Source: Candidatus Alistipes faecigallinarum
GTDB taxonomy: Bacteria > Bacteroidota > Bacteroidia > Bacteroidales > Rikenellaceae
Length of the DNA: 64,000 bases
Assembly (NCBI GenBank): GCA_019115605.1
Contig: DXDG01000018.1
Coordinates: forward strand, 97,105 to 161,104
Direction of reading: 5' to 3'
Within the stretch, counting starts at the first letter, position 1; every line of letters starts with the position of its first letter. Position numbers and translations under genes: made by a program. Shown piece by piece: positions 42,658 to 52,692 of this stretch. The notes below the pieces were generated by a model. That model saw nothing but the letters and a program-made list of their open reading frames with translations. It did no database searches and was not told the DNA's origin.

Positions 42658-43386
42658 ATGATTAGTGCGCTCTACTACCTGTTTCTGGTGCTGCTGTGCA
42701 CCCTGTTCATGATTCTATCGGCCGTGGCGCTGGTGCTTTGCGCCCCGTTTGACCGTTCGCGTCGCGTGGTTCACGGACTTTCGCGCATTCTGGTGCGGAT
42801 CTTTTTCGCCATTCCGCCCTTCTGGCGGCAGCGGGTCATCGGACTGGAGCATATTGACCGCAGCAAGAGCTACGTCATCGTACTCAACCACAATACGGTG
42901 ATCGACATCCCGACGCTCTACTACCTGCCGCTCAATTTCCGCTGGGTGTCGAAGCGCGAGGTCTACAAGGTCCCCTTCTTCGGGCAATTCCTCTTCCTGC
43001 ACGGCGACATCTGCATCAACCGGGGTCGTGCCGCGGCTGCCATGGAGCAGATCCTGCGCGAGGGCCGCATGTGGATTGCGCGGGGAGCTTCGGTTGCGAT
43101 CTTCCCCGAGGGTACGCGTTCGAAGGACGGTGAGATTCACCGCTTCAAGGCGGGCGCCTTTACGCTGGCCCGCGAGGCGGGAGTGGAGATCCTGCCCGTG
43201 GTGCTCGACGGCACGAAGACGCTGATCGGCCGCAATGCCCTGTTCAACTGGCACAACCGGATTACGATCCGGGTGCTTCCGCCCGTACCGGCCGCCGAGG
43301 TCGCCGCGACGGATCCGCACTTGCTCATGGAGCGCGTGCACGATGCGATGTGCGAGGCGCTCCGCGAAATCCGCGACAAACGATAG
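42658..43386 (+). CDS. plsC: 1-acyl-sn-glycerol-3-phosphate acyltransferase
   Basis: 242 residues. PlsC adds the second acyl chain in phosphatidic acid synthesis. An N-terminal membrane helix (about 2-28) is followed by the catalytic NHNTVID (HX4D), the substrate-binding CINRGR block, FPEGTRS, and ILPVVLDG. The start at 42658 (MISALYY) gives the helix at the N-terminus. Only 3 nt separate it from parE, so phospholipid synthesis and topoisomerase IV are in one transcript. Confidence 0.9.
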   Translation: MISALYYLFLVLLCTLFMILSAVALVLCAPFDRSRRVVHGLSRILVRIFFAIPPFWRQRVIGLEHIDRSKSYVIVLNHNTVIDIPTLYYLPLNFRWVSKREVYKVPFFGQFLFLHGDICINRGRAAAAMEQILREGRMWIARGASVAIFPEGTRSKDGEIHRFKAGAFTLAREAGVEILPVVLDGTKTLIGRNALFNWHNRITIRVLPPVPAAEVAATDPHLLMERVHDAMCEALREIRDKR

Positions 43387-43389
43387 ACT

Positions 43390-45261
43390 ATGGCAGATTT
43401 ACTCAATACGAATGCGAACAACTACGGCGACGATGCCATCGTAACCCTCTCGCCCCGGGAGCACATCCGGCTGCGTCCGGGCATGTATATCGGCAAGCTG
43501 GGCGACGGCTCGCAGGCCGACGACGGCATCTACGTCCTGATCAAGGAGGTGGTCGACAACTCGGTGGACGAGTTCATCATGGGTGCCGGACACCGCATCG
43601 ACATCACCGTCGAGGATAATGTCGTATCGGTCCGCGACTACGGACGCGGCATTCCGCTCAAGTCGCTTGCCGCGGCCGTTTCGGAGATGAACACGGGCGG
43701 CAAGTACGGCGGCACGGCCTTCAAGAAGACCGTGGGTCTGAACGGCGTGGGTGTCAAGGCCGTGAACATGCTTTCGAGCGCCTTCACGGCACGTTCGGTC
43801 CGCGACGGCGAGGCGCGTACGGTAACCTTCTCCCAGGGCATCGAACAGAGCGACCGGTGGGAGAGCGGCGTCGGGGAGAAGAACGGCACGTTCATCTCTT
43901 TCCGGGTCGATGAGGAGATCTTCGGCTCCTACTCCTACAACATGGAGTATGTCGAGCAGATGGTCAGGAACTACACCTACCTGAATCTGGGCCTTACCTT
44001 CACGCTCAACGGCCGGAGCTACGTTTCGAAAAACGGACTGCTGGACCTGCTCAACGAGAATATGACCGAGGAGCCGCTCTATGCGCCGATCCACCTTTCG
44101 GGCGAGGATATCGAGGTGGCCATCACCCACGGCACGGGCTACGGCGAGAGCTACTATTCGTTTGTCAACGGACAGTACACCTCGCAGGGCGGAACGCACC
44201 AGTCGGCCTTCCGCGAGGCCATTGCCAAGACCATCAAGGAGTTTTATCACAAGGATTACGACCCCTCGGATGTCCGCACCTCGATCATCGCGGCCATCTC
44301 GGTCAAGGTAACCGACCCGGTCTTCGAGTCGCAGACGAAGATCAAGCTCGGCTCGAAGGAGATCGAGCCGGGCGTCTCGATGCGCAACTTCGTCATGGAC
44401 TTCCTGGGCAAGCACCTCGACGACTACCTGCACAAGCATCCCGAGACGGCGCAGACGCTGCAGAAGAAGATCGTCGAGAACGAGAAGGAGCGCAAGGCGA
44501 TCTCGGGCATCCAGAAGAAGGCGCGCGAGACGGCCAAGAAGGTCTCGCTCAACAACCGCAAGCTGCGCGACTGCAAGATCCACTTCACGGACAAGAACGA
44601 TCTGGCCGAGCAGTCGATGATCTTCATCACGGAGGGCGATTCGGCCTCGGGATCGATCACCGCGTCGCGCGACGTGCGCACGCAGGCCGTCTTTTCGTTG
44701 CGCGGCAAGCCGCTCAACTGCTTCGGACTGACCAAGAAGGTGGTCTACGAGAACGAGGAGTTCAACCTGCTGCAGGCGGCGCTCAATATCGAGGAGAGCA
44801 TGGAGAACCTGCGCTACAACAAGGTGATCATCGCCACCGATGCCGATGTCGACGGCATGCACATCCGCCTGCTGCTTACGTCGTTCTTCCTGCAGTTTTT
44901 CCCCGACGTGATCCGTTCGGGACACCTCTATATCCTGCAGACGCCCCTGTTCCGTGTCCGCAACAAGAAGGTAACCTTCTACTGCTATTCGGACGAGGAG
45001 CGGCTGAAGGCCATCGAGCGGTGCGGTGCGAGTGCCGAGATCACGCGATTCAAAGGTCTGGGCGAGATCTCCTCCACGGAGTTCAAGGAGTTCATCGGCG
45101 AGAACATGCGGCTCGACCGCGTGCGCCTTACGAAGGATGACCCGATCCACGATCTGCTGGAGTTCTACATGGGCAAGAACACCTTCGAGCGCCAGGGCTT
45201 CATCATCGACAACCTGCGCATCGAGGAGGATCTGGTTGAGCAGGATTTGAAAATCAGCTGA
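43390..45261 (+). CDS. parE: DNA topoisomerase IV subunit B (ParE type)
   Basis: 623 residues. GHKL ATPase motifs [17 protein letters not shown] and [11 protein letters not shown] are in the first 140 residues; the TOPRIM domain has EGDSASG (415-421) and DADVDG. The C-terminal FKGLGE block pairs with the A subunit. It is paired with a topo IV-type A subunit 2 nt downstream, while gyrA is separate, so I call topo IV rather than gyrase; gyrB is not in the window. Confidence 0.93.
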   Translation: MADLLNTNANNYGDDAIVTLSPREHIRLRPGMYIGKLGDGSQADDGIYVLIKEVVDNSVDEFIMGAGHRIDITVEDNVVSVRDYGRGIPLKSLAAAVSEMNTGGKYGGTAFKKTVGLNGVGVKAVNMLSSAFTARSVRDGEARTVTFSQGIEQSDRWESGVGEKNGTFISFRVDEEIFGSYSYNMEYVEQMVRNYTYLNLGLTFTLNGRSYVSKNGLLDLLNENMTEEPLYAPIHLSGEDIEVAITHGTGYGESYYSFVNGQYTSQGGTHQSAFREAIAKTIKEFYHKDYDPSDVRTSIIAAISVKVTDPVFESQTKIKLGSKEIEPGVSMRNFVMDFLGKHLDDYLHKHPETAQTLQKKIVENEKERKAISGIQKKARETAKKVSLNNRKLRDCKIHFTDKNDLAEQSMIFITEGDSASGSITASRDVRTQAVFSLRGKPLNCFGLTKKVVYENEEFNLLQAALNIEESMENLRYNKVIIATDADVDGMHIRLLLTSFFLQFFPDVIRSGHLYILQTPLFRVRNKKVTFYCYSDEERLKAIERCGASAEITRFKGLGEISSTEFKEFIGENMRLDRVRLTKDDPIHDLLEFYMGKNTFERQGFIIDNLRIEEDLVEQDLKIS

Positions 45262-45263
45262 CT

Positions 45264-48176
45264 ATGACAGACAAGGATAAAGATACGCAAGACCTGACGC
45301 CCGGGGATACCTCCGGAGCGCCCGATGCGGCCCCCGCGGAGACCGCTGCCGGGAGCGATTCCGCTGCGGCGGCAGCCGTCCCTGCGGCCAGGGCGGGCAA
45401 GTACGACCGGATCACGCAGGACGAAGGGGTCCGCAAGCTTTCGGGCATGTACCGCAACTGGTTCCTGGATTACGCCTCGTACGTTATTCTGGAACGGGCC
45501 GTTCCGCACGTGGAGGATGGTCTGAAACCCGTGCAGCGGCGTATTCTGCACGCCATGAGGAGTGTGGACGACGGCCGCTACAACAAGGTGGCGGGTATCG
45601 TCGGCGAGACGATGAAGTACCACCCGCACGGCGATGCGTCGATCAAGGACGCTCTCGTGCAGCTGGGTCAGAAGGACCTGCTGATCGACTGCCAGGGCAA
45701 CTGGGGCAATATCCTCACGGGCGATGATGCCGCCGCGGGCCGTTATATCGAGGCGCGTCTCTCGAAATTCGCCCTTGAGGTGGTCTTCAACCGCAAGACC
45801 ACCGAGTGGATGCGCTCCTACGACGGCCGCAATGAAGAACCCGTTACCCTGCCGATCAAGTTCCCGCTGCTGCTGGCGCAGGGCTCGGACGGTATTGCCG
45901 TAGGCCTCGCGTCGAAGATCCTGCCGCACAACTTCAACGAGCTGATCAACGCGGCCATCGCGCACCTCCAGGGGCGTGATTTTGAGCTTTACCCCGACTT
46001 TCCGACGGGCGGCATGGCCGACGTAAGCCGCTACAACGACGGTCTGCGGGGTGGTACGGTCAAGGTGCGTGCGAAGATCTCGAAGATCGACAAGCGGACC
46101 CTCGCCATCACGGAGATCCCCTATACGACGACCACCGAGTCGATCAAGGAGTCGATCATCAAGGCCAACGACAAGGGAAAGATCAAGATCCGTAAGGTGG
46201 ACGACAATACGGCCGACAAGGTGGAGATCGTGATCCAGGTGGCCCCCGACGAGTCGTCGGACAAGACCATCGATGCGCTCTATGCCTTCACGGACTGCGA
46301 AGTGTCGATCTCGCCGAACGCCTGCGTCATCTGGGAGGACAAGCCGCACTTCCTCGGCGTGAAGGAGATCCTCCGCCGCTCGGCCGAACATACGAAATAC
46401 CTGCTGGGCCGCGAGCTGGAGATCCGCCTCGGGGAGCTGCAGGAGGCGTGGCATGCCGCCTCGCTCGAACGCATCTTCATCGAGCACAAGCTCTACCAGC
46501 TGATCGAGGGTTGCAAGACCCGTGAGGAGGCCTATGCGGCTGTCGATAAAGGGCTGGAACCCTTCAAGAAACAGCTGCGGCGTGAAGTAACGCTTGAGGA
46601 TGTGCAGAAGCTCACCGAGCTGAAGTTTATCCGCATTTCGCGCTACGATACCGAGAAGGCCGACAACGAGATCCGGCAGATCGAGGAGGATATCCGCACG
46701 ACGCAGCACAACCTGGCCCATCTGACCGACTATGCGGTGGCCTACTACGAGCGGATCCGCGACAAGTACGGCAAGGGGCGCGAACGCCGCACGGAGCTCC
46801 GCGAGTTCGACTCGATCGAGGCGACGAAGGTGGCCGTTACGAATGCCAAGCTCTATGTGGACCGTGCCGAGGGCTTCTTCGGCATCGGCAAGTCGATGAA
46901 GGATGCCGAGTTTGTCTGCGACTGTTCGGATATCGACGATGTGATCGTCTTCACGAAGGAGGGGCGTTACGTCATCAGAAAGGTTTCCGAGAAGGACTTT
47001 TTCCAGAAGGGAATCTACTATATCGGCGTCTTCAAGCGCAACGACGAACGGACGATCTACAACGTCCTTTATCGCGACGGCAAGAACGGCCCGCTGATGA
47101 TGAAGCGCTGCGCCATCAAGGGCATCACGCGCGACAAGGAGTACGACATCACGAAGGGAACACCCCGCAGCGAGATTGTCTATATGTCTGTCAATCCGAA
47201 TGGTGAGGCCGAGGTGCTGAAGGTTTACTTCAAGCCGCGCCCGCGCCTGAAGAAGCTCATCGTCGACCTCGATTTTTCGACGCTGGCCATCAAGGGACGC
47301 CAGAGCCAGGGCAACCTCTTCTCGCGATACGGCATCAGCAAGATTGTCCTCAAGGAGCGGGGGGCCTCGACGCTCGGCGGCCTGAACGTTTGGTTCGACG
47401 AGGATGTGCGCCGTCTGAATTCGGACGGCCGCGGCAAGTTCCTCGGCGAGTTCAAGGGCGACGACAAGTTGATCGTGTGGACCTCTAAGAATCAGTATTA
47501 TATCACCGGTTACGATTTGGGGCAGCACTTCCCCGACGAGACGATCTTCGTGGATCGTTACGATCCCGGACGTATTTACAACATCTGCTACTACGACCGC
47601 AGCCAGCACTACTACTACATGAAGCGCTTTACGGCCGAGATGAGCGACCGTCTGCAGACGTTCCTCGACGAGGATGCCGATCTGGTTTGCGTGACGGGTT
47701 CCGCCGGGGCGCAGCTTGAGATCACCTACAAGGGGGCACAGGCGTCGCGTCCGGCCGATCGGGTGGATGTCGACAGCTTTGTCGGGGTGAAGAGCCACCG
47801 GGCCAAGGGCAAGCGTCTGACGACCTATGACGTTGCGTCGCTGCGCTTCCTCGAACCCGAGCTTCCGCCCGAGCCTGAAGAGGAAGAGCCCGACGAGGCG
47901 CTTCCCGACGATCTGCTGGAGGCCGATGCCCCCGGGGCGGAGGAGCGGCCGGCCGGCGATAACAATGTTGCCGTGTCCGACGGAACGCCTGCTTCGGATT
48001 CCGCGACACCGAAGGAGCCTCGCAAGTCCGCTTCGGAGCAGACGCCGAAGGCGGAGCCCGCGACCTATGGTCTGCCGCAGACGGGTACGGTCGCCGGAGG
48101 TATCGAGTTCGAGATCGAACGCGCGAAAGGCGATGCGGATGAGCTGATTGACCCGGAACAGTTAAACCTTTTCTAA
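45264..48176 (+). CDS. parC: DNA topoisomerase IV subunit A (ParC type)
   Basis: 970 residues, longer than E. coli ParC (752). An Ala/Asp-rich N-terminal extension (1-45) precedes the winged-helix core with the active-site Tyr161 (RYIEARLSK) and the QRDR KYHPHGDASIKD. The beta-pinwheel C-terminal domain follows, then an acidic Pro/Glu/Ala tail from about 870. The QRDR has Ala125 where E. coli has Ser80 and Asp129 where it has Glu84; this appears normal for the phylum. Works with ParE to decatenate chromosomes. Confidence 0.93.
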   Translation: MTDKDKDTQDLTPGDTSGAPDAAPAETAAGSDSAAAAAVPAARAGKYDRITQDEGVRKLSGMYRNWFLDYASYVILERAVPHVEDGLKPVQRRILHAMRSVDDGRYNKVAGIVGETMKYHPHGDASIKDALVQLGQKDLLIDCQGNWGNILTGDDAAAGRYIEARLSKFALEVVFNRKTTEWMRSYDGRNEEPVTLPIKFPLLLAQGSDGIAVGLASKILPHNFNELINAAIAHLQGRDFELYPDFPTGGMADVSRYNDGLRGGTVKVRAKISKIDKRTLAITEIPYTTTTESIKESIIKANDKGKIKIRKVDDNTADKVEIVIQVAPDESSDKTIDALYAFTDCEVSISPNACVIWEDKPHFLGVKEILRRSAEHTKYLLGRELEIRLGELQEAWHAASLERIFIEHKLYQLIEGCKTREEAYAAVDKGLEPFKKQLRREVTLEDVQKLTELKFIRISRYDTEKADNEIRQIEEDIRTTQHNLAHLTDYAVAYYERIRDKYGKGRERRTELREFDSIEATKVAVTNAKLYVDRAEGFFGIGKSMKDAEFVCDCSDIDDVIVFTKEGRYVIRKVSEKDFFQKGIYYIGVFKRNDERTIYNVLYRDGKNGPLMMKRCAIKGITRDKEYDITKGTPRSEIVYMSVNPNGEAEVLKVYFKPRPRLKKLIVDLDFSTLAIKGRQSQGNLFSRYGISKIVLKERGASTLGGLNVWFDEDVRRLNSDGRGKFLGEFKGDDKLIVWTSKNQYYITGYDLGQHFPDETIFVDRYDPGRIYNICYYDRSQHYYYMKRFTAEMSDRLQTFLDEDADLVCVTGSAGAQLEITYKGAQASRPADRVDVDSFVGVKSHRAKGKRLTTYDVASLRFLEPELPPEPEEEEPDEALPDDLLEADAPGAEERPAGDNNVAVSDGTPASDSATPKEPRKSASEQTPKAEPATYGLPQTGTVAGGIEFEIERAKGDADELIDPEQLNLF

Positions 48177-48178
48177 AG

Positions 48179-48712
48179 ATGGAGCAGCTCTTTCTGGTTG
48201 GATACATGGGGTGCGGAAAAAGTACCCTGGGGCGGAAACTGGCCCGGCGGCTCGATGCGGCGTTCATCGATACGGATGCGCTGGTCGAGGAGCACGAAGG
48301 CGCCAGTGTGGCCGATGTGTTCCGTTACGAGGGGGAGACCCGCTTCCGCGAGATCGAGCGGACCGTTCTGGAGGAGACGATTCTCCGGGAGGGGCGGGCG
48401 GTGATCTCCACCGGCGGCGGTCTCCCGACCTGGAGCGACAACATGGAGTGCATGAACCGGGCGGGTCTTACGGTTTATCTGCGCCGTACGCCCGAACAGA
48501 TCGCCCGGCGCCTGAGTCCCTACGGACGGCAGAAACGGCCCCGGCTGCGGGGGTTGAACGACGACGAACTGGTCGCTTTCATGACGCGCGACATGGCCGC
48601 CCGGGAGCCTTTCTATGCGAAGGCCGCTCTGACGGTCGAATGCGGCGCGATGTCCGACGAGGAGCTTTCCGGCCTCATATTGAATGCTTTTCATGAGCGG
48701 AGTATGCAATAA
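48179..48712 (+). CDS. aroK: shikimate kinase
   Basis: 177 residues. ATP:shikimate phosphotransferase of the chorismate pathway. Walker A is VGYMGCGKST (7-16), the DTD of FIDTDALVE and GETRFREIE bind shikimate, STGGGLP is the conserved glycine loop, and RRTPEQIARRL with RPRL forms the lid. It starts 2 nt after parC, and its last 20 nt overlap the murI start. Confidence 0.95.
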   Translation: MEQLFLVGYMGCGKSTLGRKLARRLDAAFIDTDALVEEHEGASVADVFRYEGETRFREIERTVLEETILREGRAVISTGGGLPTWSDNMECMNRAGLTVYLRRTPEQIARRLSPYGRQKRPRLRGLNDDELVAFMTRDMAAREPFYAKAALTVECGAMSDEELSGLILNAFHERSMQ

Positions 48713-49481
48713 CGCCCCCATCGGGGTCTATGATTCGGGCCTGGGCGGTCTGACCGTCTGGCGCGAGATCCGTCGTGCCCTTCCCGGGGAGTCGCTCGTC
48801 TATCTGGGCGACGGCAAGAACTGCCCCTATGGCTCCCGCCCGCGGGAGGAGGTGCGCCGTCTGGCCGATGCGGCGGTTGGCCGCCTGGTGGCCGAAGGGT
48901 GCAAGCTCGTCGTGGTGGCCTGCAATACGGCGACGGCCGCGGCGATCGACTTCCTGCGTGAAAAATATGCTGCGATTCCCATCGTGGGGATGGAGCCGGC
49001 CGTAAAACCCGCCTGCCTGGCTACCCGTACGGGGATAGTGGGGGTGCTGGCCACGGAGCGAAGCCTTGACGGAGACCTGTTCCGGCGTACGGCGGCCCGA
49101 TATGGCGACGGCATCGAGGTGCTGACCCTCCCCGGCCGGGGATTTGTCGAGCTGGTCGAGGCGGACCGTGAGAAAACGCCCGAAGCCGAGGCCTGCGTGC
49201 GTGCCGCGCTGGAGCCGATGTTGGCCCGGGGCGCCGACCAGATCGTGCTCGGATGTACGCACTATCCCTTTCTGCGTTCGGTCATGGAGCGCGTGGTTGC
49301 CGGACGCAGTGTAACGATCCTGGATCCGTCGCCTGCCGTGGCGCGCCGGGTCGTGCAGCTGCTCGACCGCGGCGGACTGCGGGCCGCTCCGGATCATCGG
49401 CCCGATTATACATTTCTCACCTTTGCCGACGACGCCTACCGCAAACGGCTCGCGAAGAAGGCTGCGGAGTCGGTTGAATAG
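48693..49481 (+). CDS. murI: glutamate racemase
   Basis: 262 residues. It makes D-glutamate for peptidoglycan. The two catalytic Cys are in VVACNTATAAA and LGCTHYPF; YDSGLGGL near the N-terminus and the GDGKNCPYGS segment are also diagnostic. The Met at 48693 was chosen; an upstream Met at 48684 is possible. Both overlap the end of aroK, so translation is probably coupled. Last gene of the plsC operon. Confidence 0.95.
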   Translation: MSGVCNNAPIGVYDSGLGGLTVWREIRRALPGESLVYLGDGKNCPYGSRPREEVRRLADAAVGRLVAEGCKLVVVACNTATAAAIDFLREKYAAIPIVGMEPAVKPACLATRTGIVGVLATERSLDGDLFRRTAARYGDGIEVLTLPGRGFVELVEADREKTPEAEACVRAALEPMLARGADQIVLGCTHYPFLRSVMERVVAGRSVTILDPSPAVARRVVQLLDRGGLRAAPDHRPDYTFLTFADDAYRKRLAKKAAESVE

Positions 49482-49630
49482 CAGATACCGACCTGCTGCT
49501 CCGTCTTTTGCGTGCCGCCATATCCGCATCTGGTTGCGCTTCCGTGCGGAAACAAAAGATTTACAGCATATTGTACTGTTGTTACGTCATTATTTTCCGG
49601 CCTTCGTTTTCAATTCTGCGAATTTTTTCG

Positions 49631-49638
49631 TATCTTCG
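49631..49638 (+). promoter_or_regulatory. -7 element TATCTTCG, ftsK
   Basis: One mismatch from TAnnTTTG, with a TTTT -33 candidate at 49607-49610 (20-nt spacer). It overlaps the inverted repeat at 49637-49655. Confidence 0.5.
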
Positions 49639-49655
49639 CTTGATAATATCAAGCG
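49637..49655. promoter_or_regulatory. 8-3-8 inverted repeat at the ftsK transcription start
   Basis: CGCTTGAT and ATCAAGCG are perfect inverted copies with three bases between, located at the end of the -7 element and the expected start site, 10 bases before the ATG. Could be an operator or a leader hairpin; there is no independent support. Confidence 0.45.
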
Positions 49656-49665
49656 TTAGTTACCG

Positions 49666-52632
49666 ATGGCATTCAAGAACAGCTCCTCATCTCCGAACCG
49701 ACGTCAGGGCGTCCAACGATCCAACAGCGACAGTTTCCGCTGGGTCGGCGGACTGGTGCTGCTTTTCGGCGGCCTCTTTGCCGTTGCCTCGGTGCTTTTC
49801 TCGTTTGTGAGCTGGGATGTCGATCAGAGCATTCTTCAGAAGACCGCCGAAGAGCGTGAACTGCTCGGCGGCGAGGTCGAAAACCTCTGCGGCGAGCTCG
49901 GCGCCCGGATCGGACAGCTGCTTGTTGACGATTCGTTCGGGCTCTTCGGCATCCTGATTCCCGTGATGGTAACGCTCATCGGCCTGCGGATCATTCGTCA
50001 GCGTCCGCTGCTTGTGAACCATTCGATCCTTTCGCTTCTCCTGGTGCTTATCCTCGGTTCGCTGACCCTCGGGTTCGCCTTCGGCAAGAACTGGAGCCTG
50101 TGCTGTTCCACGGGTTGGGGCGGGACCTTCGGTATCGAGACGGCCGCTTGGCTGCACGGTCATATCGGGGTCTTCGGAACGCTGATTCTGCTCCTGGGAG
50201 GCTGGATCCTCACGGGAGTCTTCATCAACCGCAACTTCATCAACAAGGTAAACCGGGCGGGCAACGTCATGGTGGACCGCGGCGAACGCATCGTCGAGAC
50301 GGTCCGCCGCAAGGTTTCGGGCCGCGTAGCAGAGGATGAACCGCTCGGCGGCGAGGCGTTCCGTGATACGGAGCCTGCGGCGGCGGAACCCGAATCGGAA
50401 TCCGAACCGGACCTCGGGCCGCACGCTGCACCGGTACGTCCCGGTGTTGCCGCGGCCGAGCCGACATTTGCCCCGGATGCCGGAGAGAGATCTTCCGCCG
50501 CATCCGGAATCGAAGCGGTGGATGCCGCCGTATTGCGGGCTGCCGTACAGCAGGAGACGGAGCATGACAATCCGCAGTCTCCGACGGCCCCCGACGGGGA
50601 GCGTCGGGACGTTGTGCACCGCCCCGCAACGGCGGAGGATCCCTTTGTCGAGCTGGCGCCCGACGGCACGCCTCTTGCCGCGAAGGAGCAGCAGGATGCG
50701 CTCCGTACCTCGGAAGACGGGGAGTTTACGGAGGTGGATCTCGCACATCCCGAAGGCCGTGTGGTCATGGGGCGCGGGGGGCTGGTCGAGCTGGACCGGC
50801 CCGCGACGCCGTCGCGTCCCGCCGACGTGCAGAACGAGCCCTTTACCGAGATTCTCATGCCGGGAGCTGCGGAGGAGACGCATCCCGCCGCGCCGCAGCC
50901 GGGTGTGTCCGACCGCCGCGAGCCGTCTGCAAACCGGCCCGTCTTCGAGGAGATCTCCGTGGCCGGCGACAAGGCGGAACCGACGGCCGCAACACCCGCC
51001 GCAACGTCCGCCGCAACACCTGCCGCAGACGCTGCCGGGGGACTGGTCGTAACGGTCGAGGCGCACGAGGCGCAGCTGGCCGAGGAGCGGCATCTTCCGA
51101 CCGACAATTACGATCCGCTGAAGGATCTGGTGAACTACCGCAAGCCTCCCGTAACGCTGTTGGAGGATTATGTCTCCGATTCGGAGGTCTCCGACGAGGA
51201 GATCTTTGAGAACAAGACCCGCATCGAGGAGACGCTCAAGAATTTCGGAATTCCGATCCAGCGCATCAAGGCGACGGTGGGCCCGACCGTAACGCTCTAC
51301 GAGATTGTGCAGAAGCAGGGCGTGAAGATCTCCCGGATCCAGGGTCTGCAGAACGATATCGCCCAGAGCCTCAAGGCCGAGTCGGGCATCCGCATCATCG
51401 CGCCGATTCCCGGTCGCGGGACGATCGGCATCGAGGTGCCGAACCGCCATAAACAGGTGGTTTCGATGTATTCGGCCCTGCGTTCGAAGCGTTTCTACGA
51501 CCAGGTGCAGCGGGCCGAGCTGCCGGTGGTGATCGGCCGCACGATCCAGAACGAGAACTATGTCTTCGATCTGACGAAGATGCCCCACCTGCTGGTTGCC
51601 GGAGCTACCGGGCAGGGCAAGTCGGTGGGCCTGAACGCCATCATCACCTCGCTGCTCTACAGCAAGCATCCCGCGCAGCTGAAGTTCGTGATGATCGACC
51701 CCAAGATGGTCGAGTTCTCGCTCTATGCGAAGATCGAGCGGCATTTCCTGGCCAAGATGGAGTCGGAGGACGAAGCCATCATCACCGACCCCAAGAAGGC
51801 GGTCTATACGCTCAACTCGCTCTGCGTGGAGATGGACAACCGCCTGGAGCTCTGCAAGAGAGCCGGGACCCGCAACATTGTCGAATACAACCAGAAGTTC
51901 GTCTCCCGCCAGCTCAATCCGATGCACGGGCATCGCTTCCTGCCCTATATCGTCGTGGTGATCGACGAGTTCGCCGACCTGATCATGACGGCCAAGGAGG
52001 TCGAGACCCCCGTAACGCGTCTGGCGCAGAAGGCCCGCGCCATCGGCATCCACCTGATCATCGCTACGCAGCGACCCTCGGTCGATGTCATCACGGGCAA
52101 GATCAAGGCCAACTTCCCGGCGCGCATCGCCTTCCGCGTGATGCAGATGATCGACTCGCGGACGATTCTCGACCGTCCGGGTGCCGACCAGCTGATCGGC
52201 CGCGGCGACATGCTCATCTCCAAGGACGGCGAGCTGACGCGTATCCAGTGTGCGCTGGTCGAGACGAAGGAGGTCGAGCGTATCGTCGATTACATCTCCA
52301 AACAGCAGGGCTATACCTCGGCCTATACGCTGCCCGACTATACGCCCGACAGCAACGGCGACGGCGGACTGGGCAGCGAGGAGTCGTCGGCTCCCGTGAA
52401 GTACGACTCGCTCTTTGCCGAGATCGCCCGCGACGTGGTGAGCGGCGGGCAGATCTCGACCTCGATGATCCAGCGCAACTACGAGGTGGGCTTCAACCGC
52501 GCGGGGCGCATCATGCTGCAGCTCGAACGGGCCGGCATCGTCGGACGCCAGCAGGGGGCCAAACCCCGCGATATCCTCTACCACGACCTGCCGTCGCTTG
52601 AGGCGAAGCTCCAGGAGATGGGGCTCTTCTGA
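49666..52632 (+). CDS. ftsK: FtsK/SpoIIIE DNA translocase
   Basis: 988 residues. Four N-terminal membrane helices (about 25-185) anchor it at the septum; a 230-residue acidic, Pro/Ala-rich linker (about 225-470, with repeated AATPA-type runs) leads to the motor. Walker A is GATGQGKS (646 on), followed by VVIDEFADL and ATQRPSVDV. The C-terminal gamma winged helix (SLFAEIARDVVSGGQISTSM on) recognises KOPS. It resolves chromosome dimers at division. lolA follows 60 nt later. Confidence 0.95.
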   Translation: MAFKNSSSSPNRRQGVQRSNSDSFRWVGGLVLLFGGLFAVASVLFSFVSWDVDQSILQKTAEERELLGGEVENLCGELGARIGQLLVDDSFGLFGILIPVMVTLIGLRIIRQRPLLVNHSILSLLLVLILGSLTLGFAFGKNWSLCCSTGWGGTFGIETAAWLHGHIGVFGTLILLLGGWILTGVFINRNFINKVNRAGNVMVDRGERIVETVRRKVSGRVAEDEPLGGEAFRDTEPAAAEPESESEPDLGPHAAPVRPGVAAAEPTFAPDAGERSSAASGIEAVDAAVLRAAVQQETEHDNPQSPTAPDGERRDVVHRPATAEDPFVELAPDGTPLAAKEQQDALRTSEDGEFTEVDLAHPEGRVVMGRGGLVELDRPATPSRPADVQNEPFTEILMPGAAEETHPAAPQPGVSDRREPSANRPVFEEISVAGDKAEPTAATPAATSAATPAADAAGGLVVTVEAHEAQLAEERHLPTDNYDPLKDLVNYRKPPVTLLEDYVSDSEVSDEEIFENKTRIEETLKNFGIPIQRIKATVGPTVTLYEIVQKQGVKISRIQGLQNDIAQSLKAESGIRIIAPIPGRGTIGIEVPNRHKQVVSMYSALRSKRFYDQVQRAELPVVIGRTIQNENYVFDLTKMPHLLVAGATGQGKSVGLNAIITSLLYSKHPAQLKFVMIDPKMVEFSLYAKIERHFLAKMESEDEAIITDPKKAVYTLNSLCVEMDNRLELCKRAGTRNIVEYNQKFVSRQLNPMHGHRFLPYIVVVIDEFADLIMTAKEVETPVTRLAQKARAIGIHLIIATQRPSVDVITGKIKANFPARIAFRVMQMIDSRTILDRPGADQLIGRGDMLISKDGELTRIQCALVETKEVERIVDYISKQQGYTSAYTLPDYTPDSNGDGGLGSEESSAPVKYDSLFAEIARDVVSGGQISTSMIQRNYEVGFNRAGRIMLQLERAGIVGRQQGAKPRDILYHDLPSLEAKLQEMGLF

Positions 52633-52692
52633 TTCCCGCGGCAAAGCGGGCGGCGGGCCGATACCCGAGAATAACCGAAAATGGATGCAACG

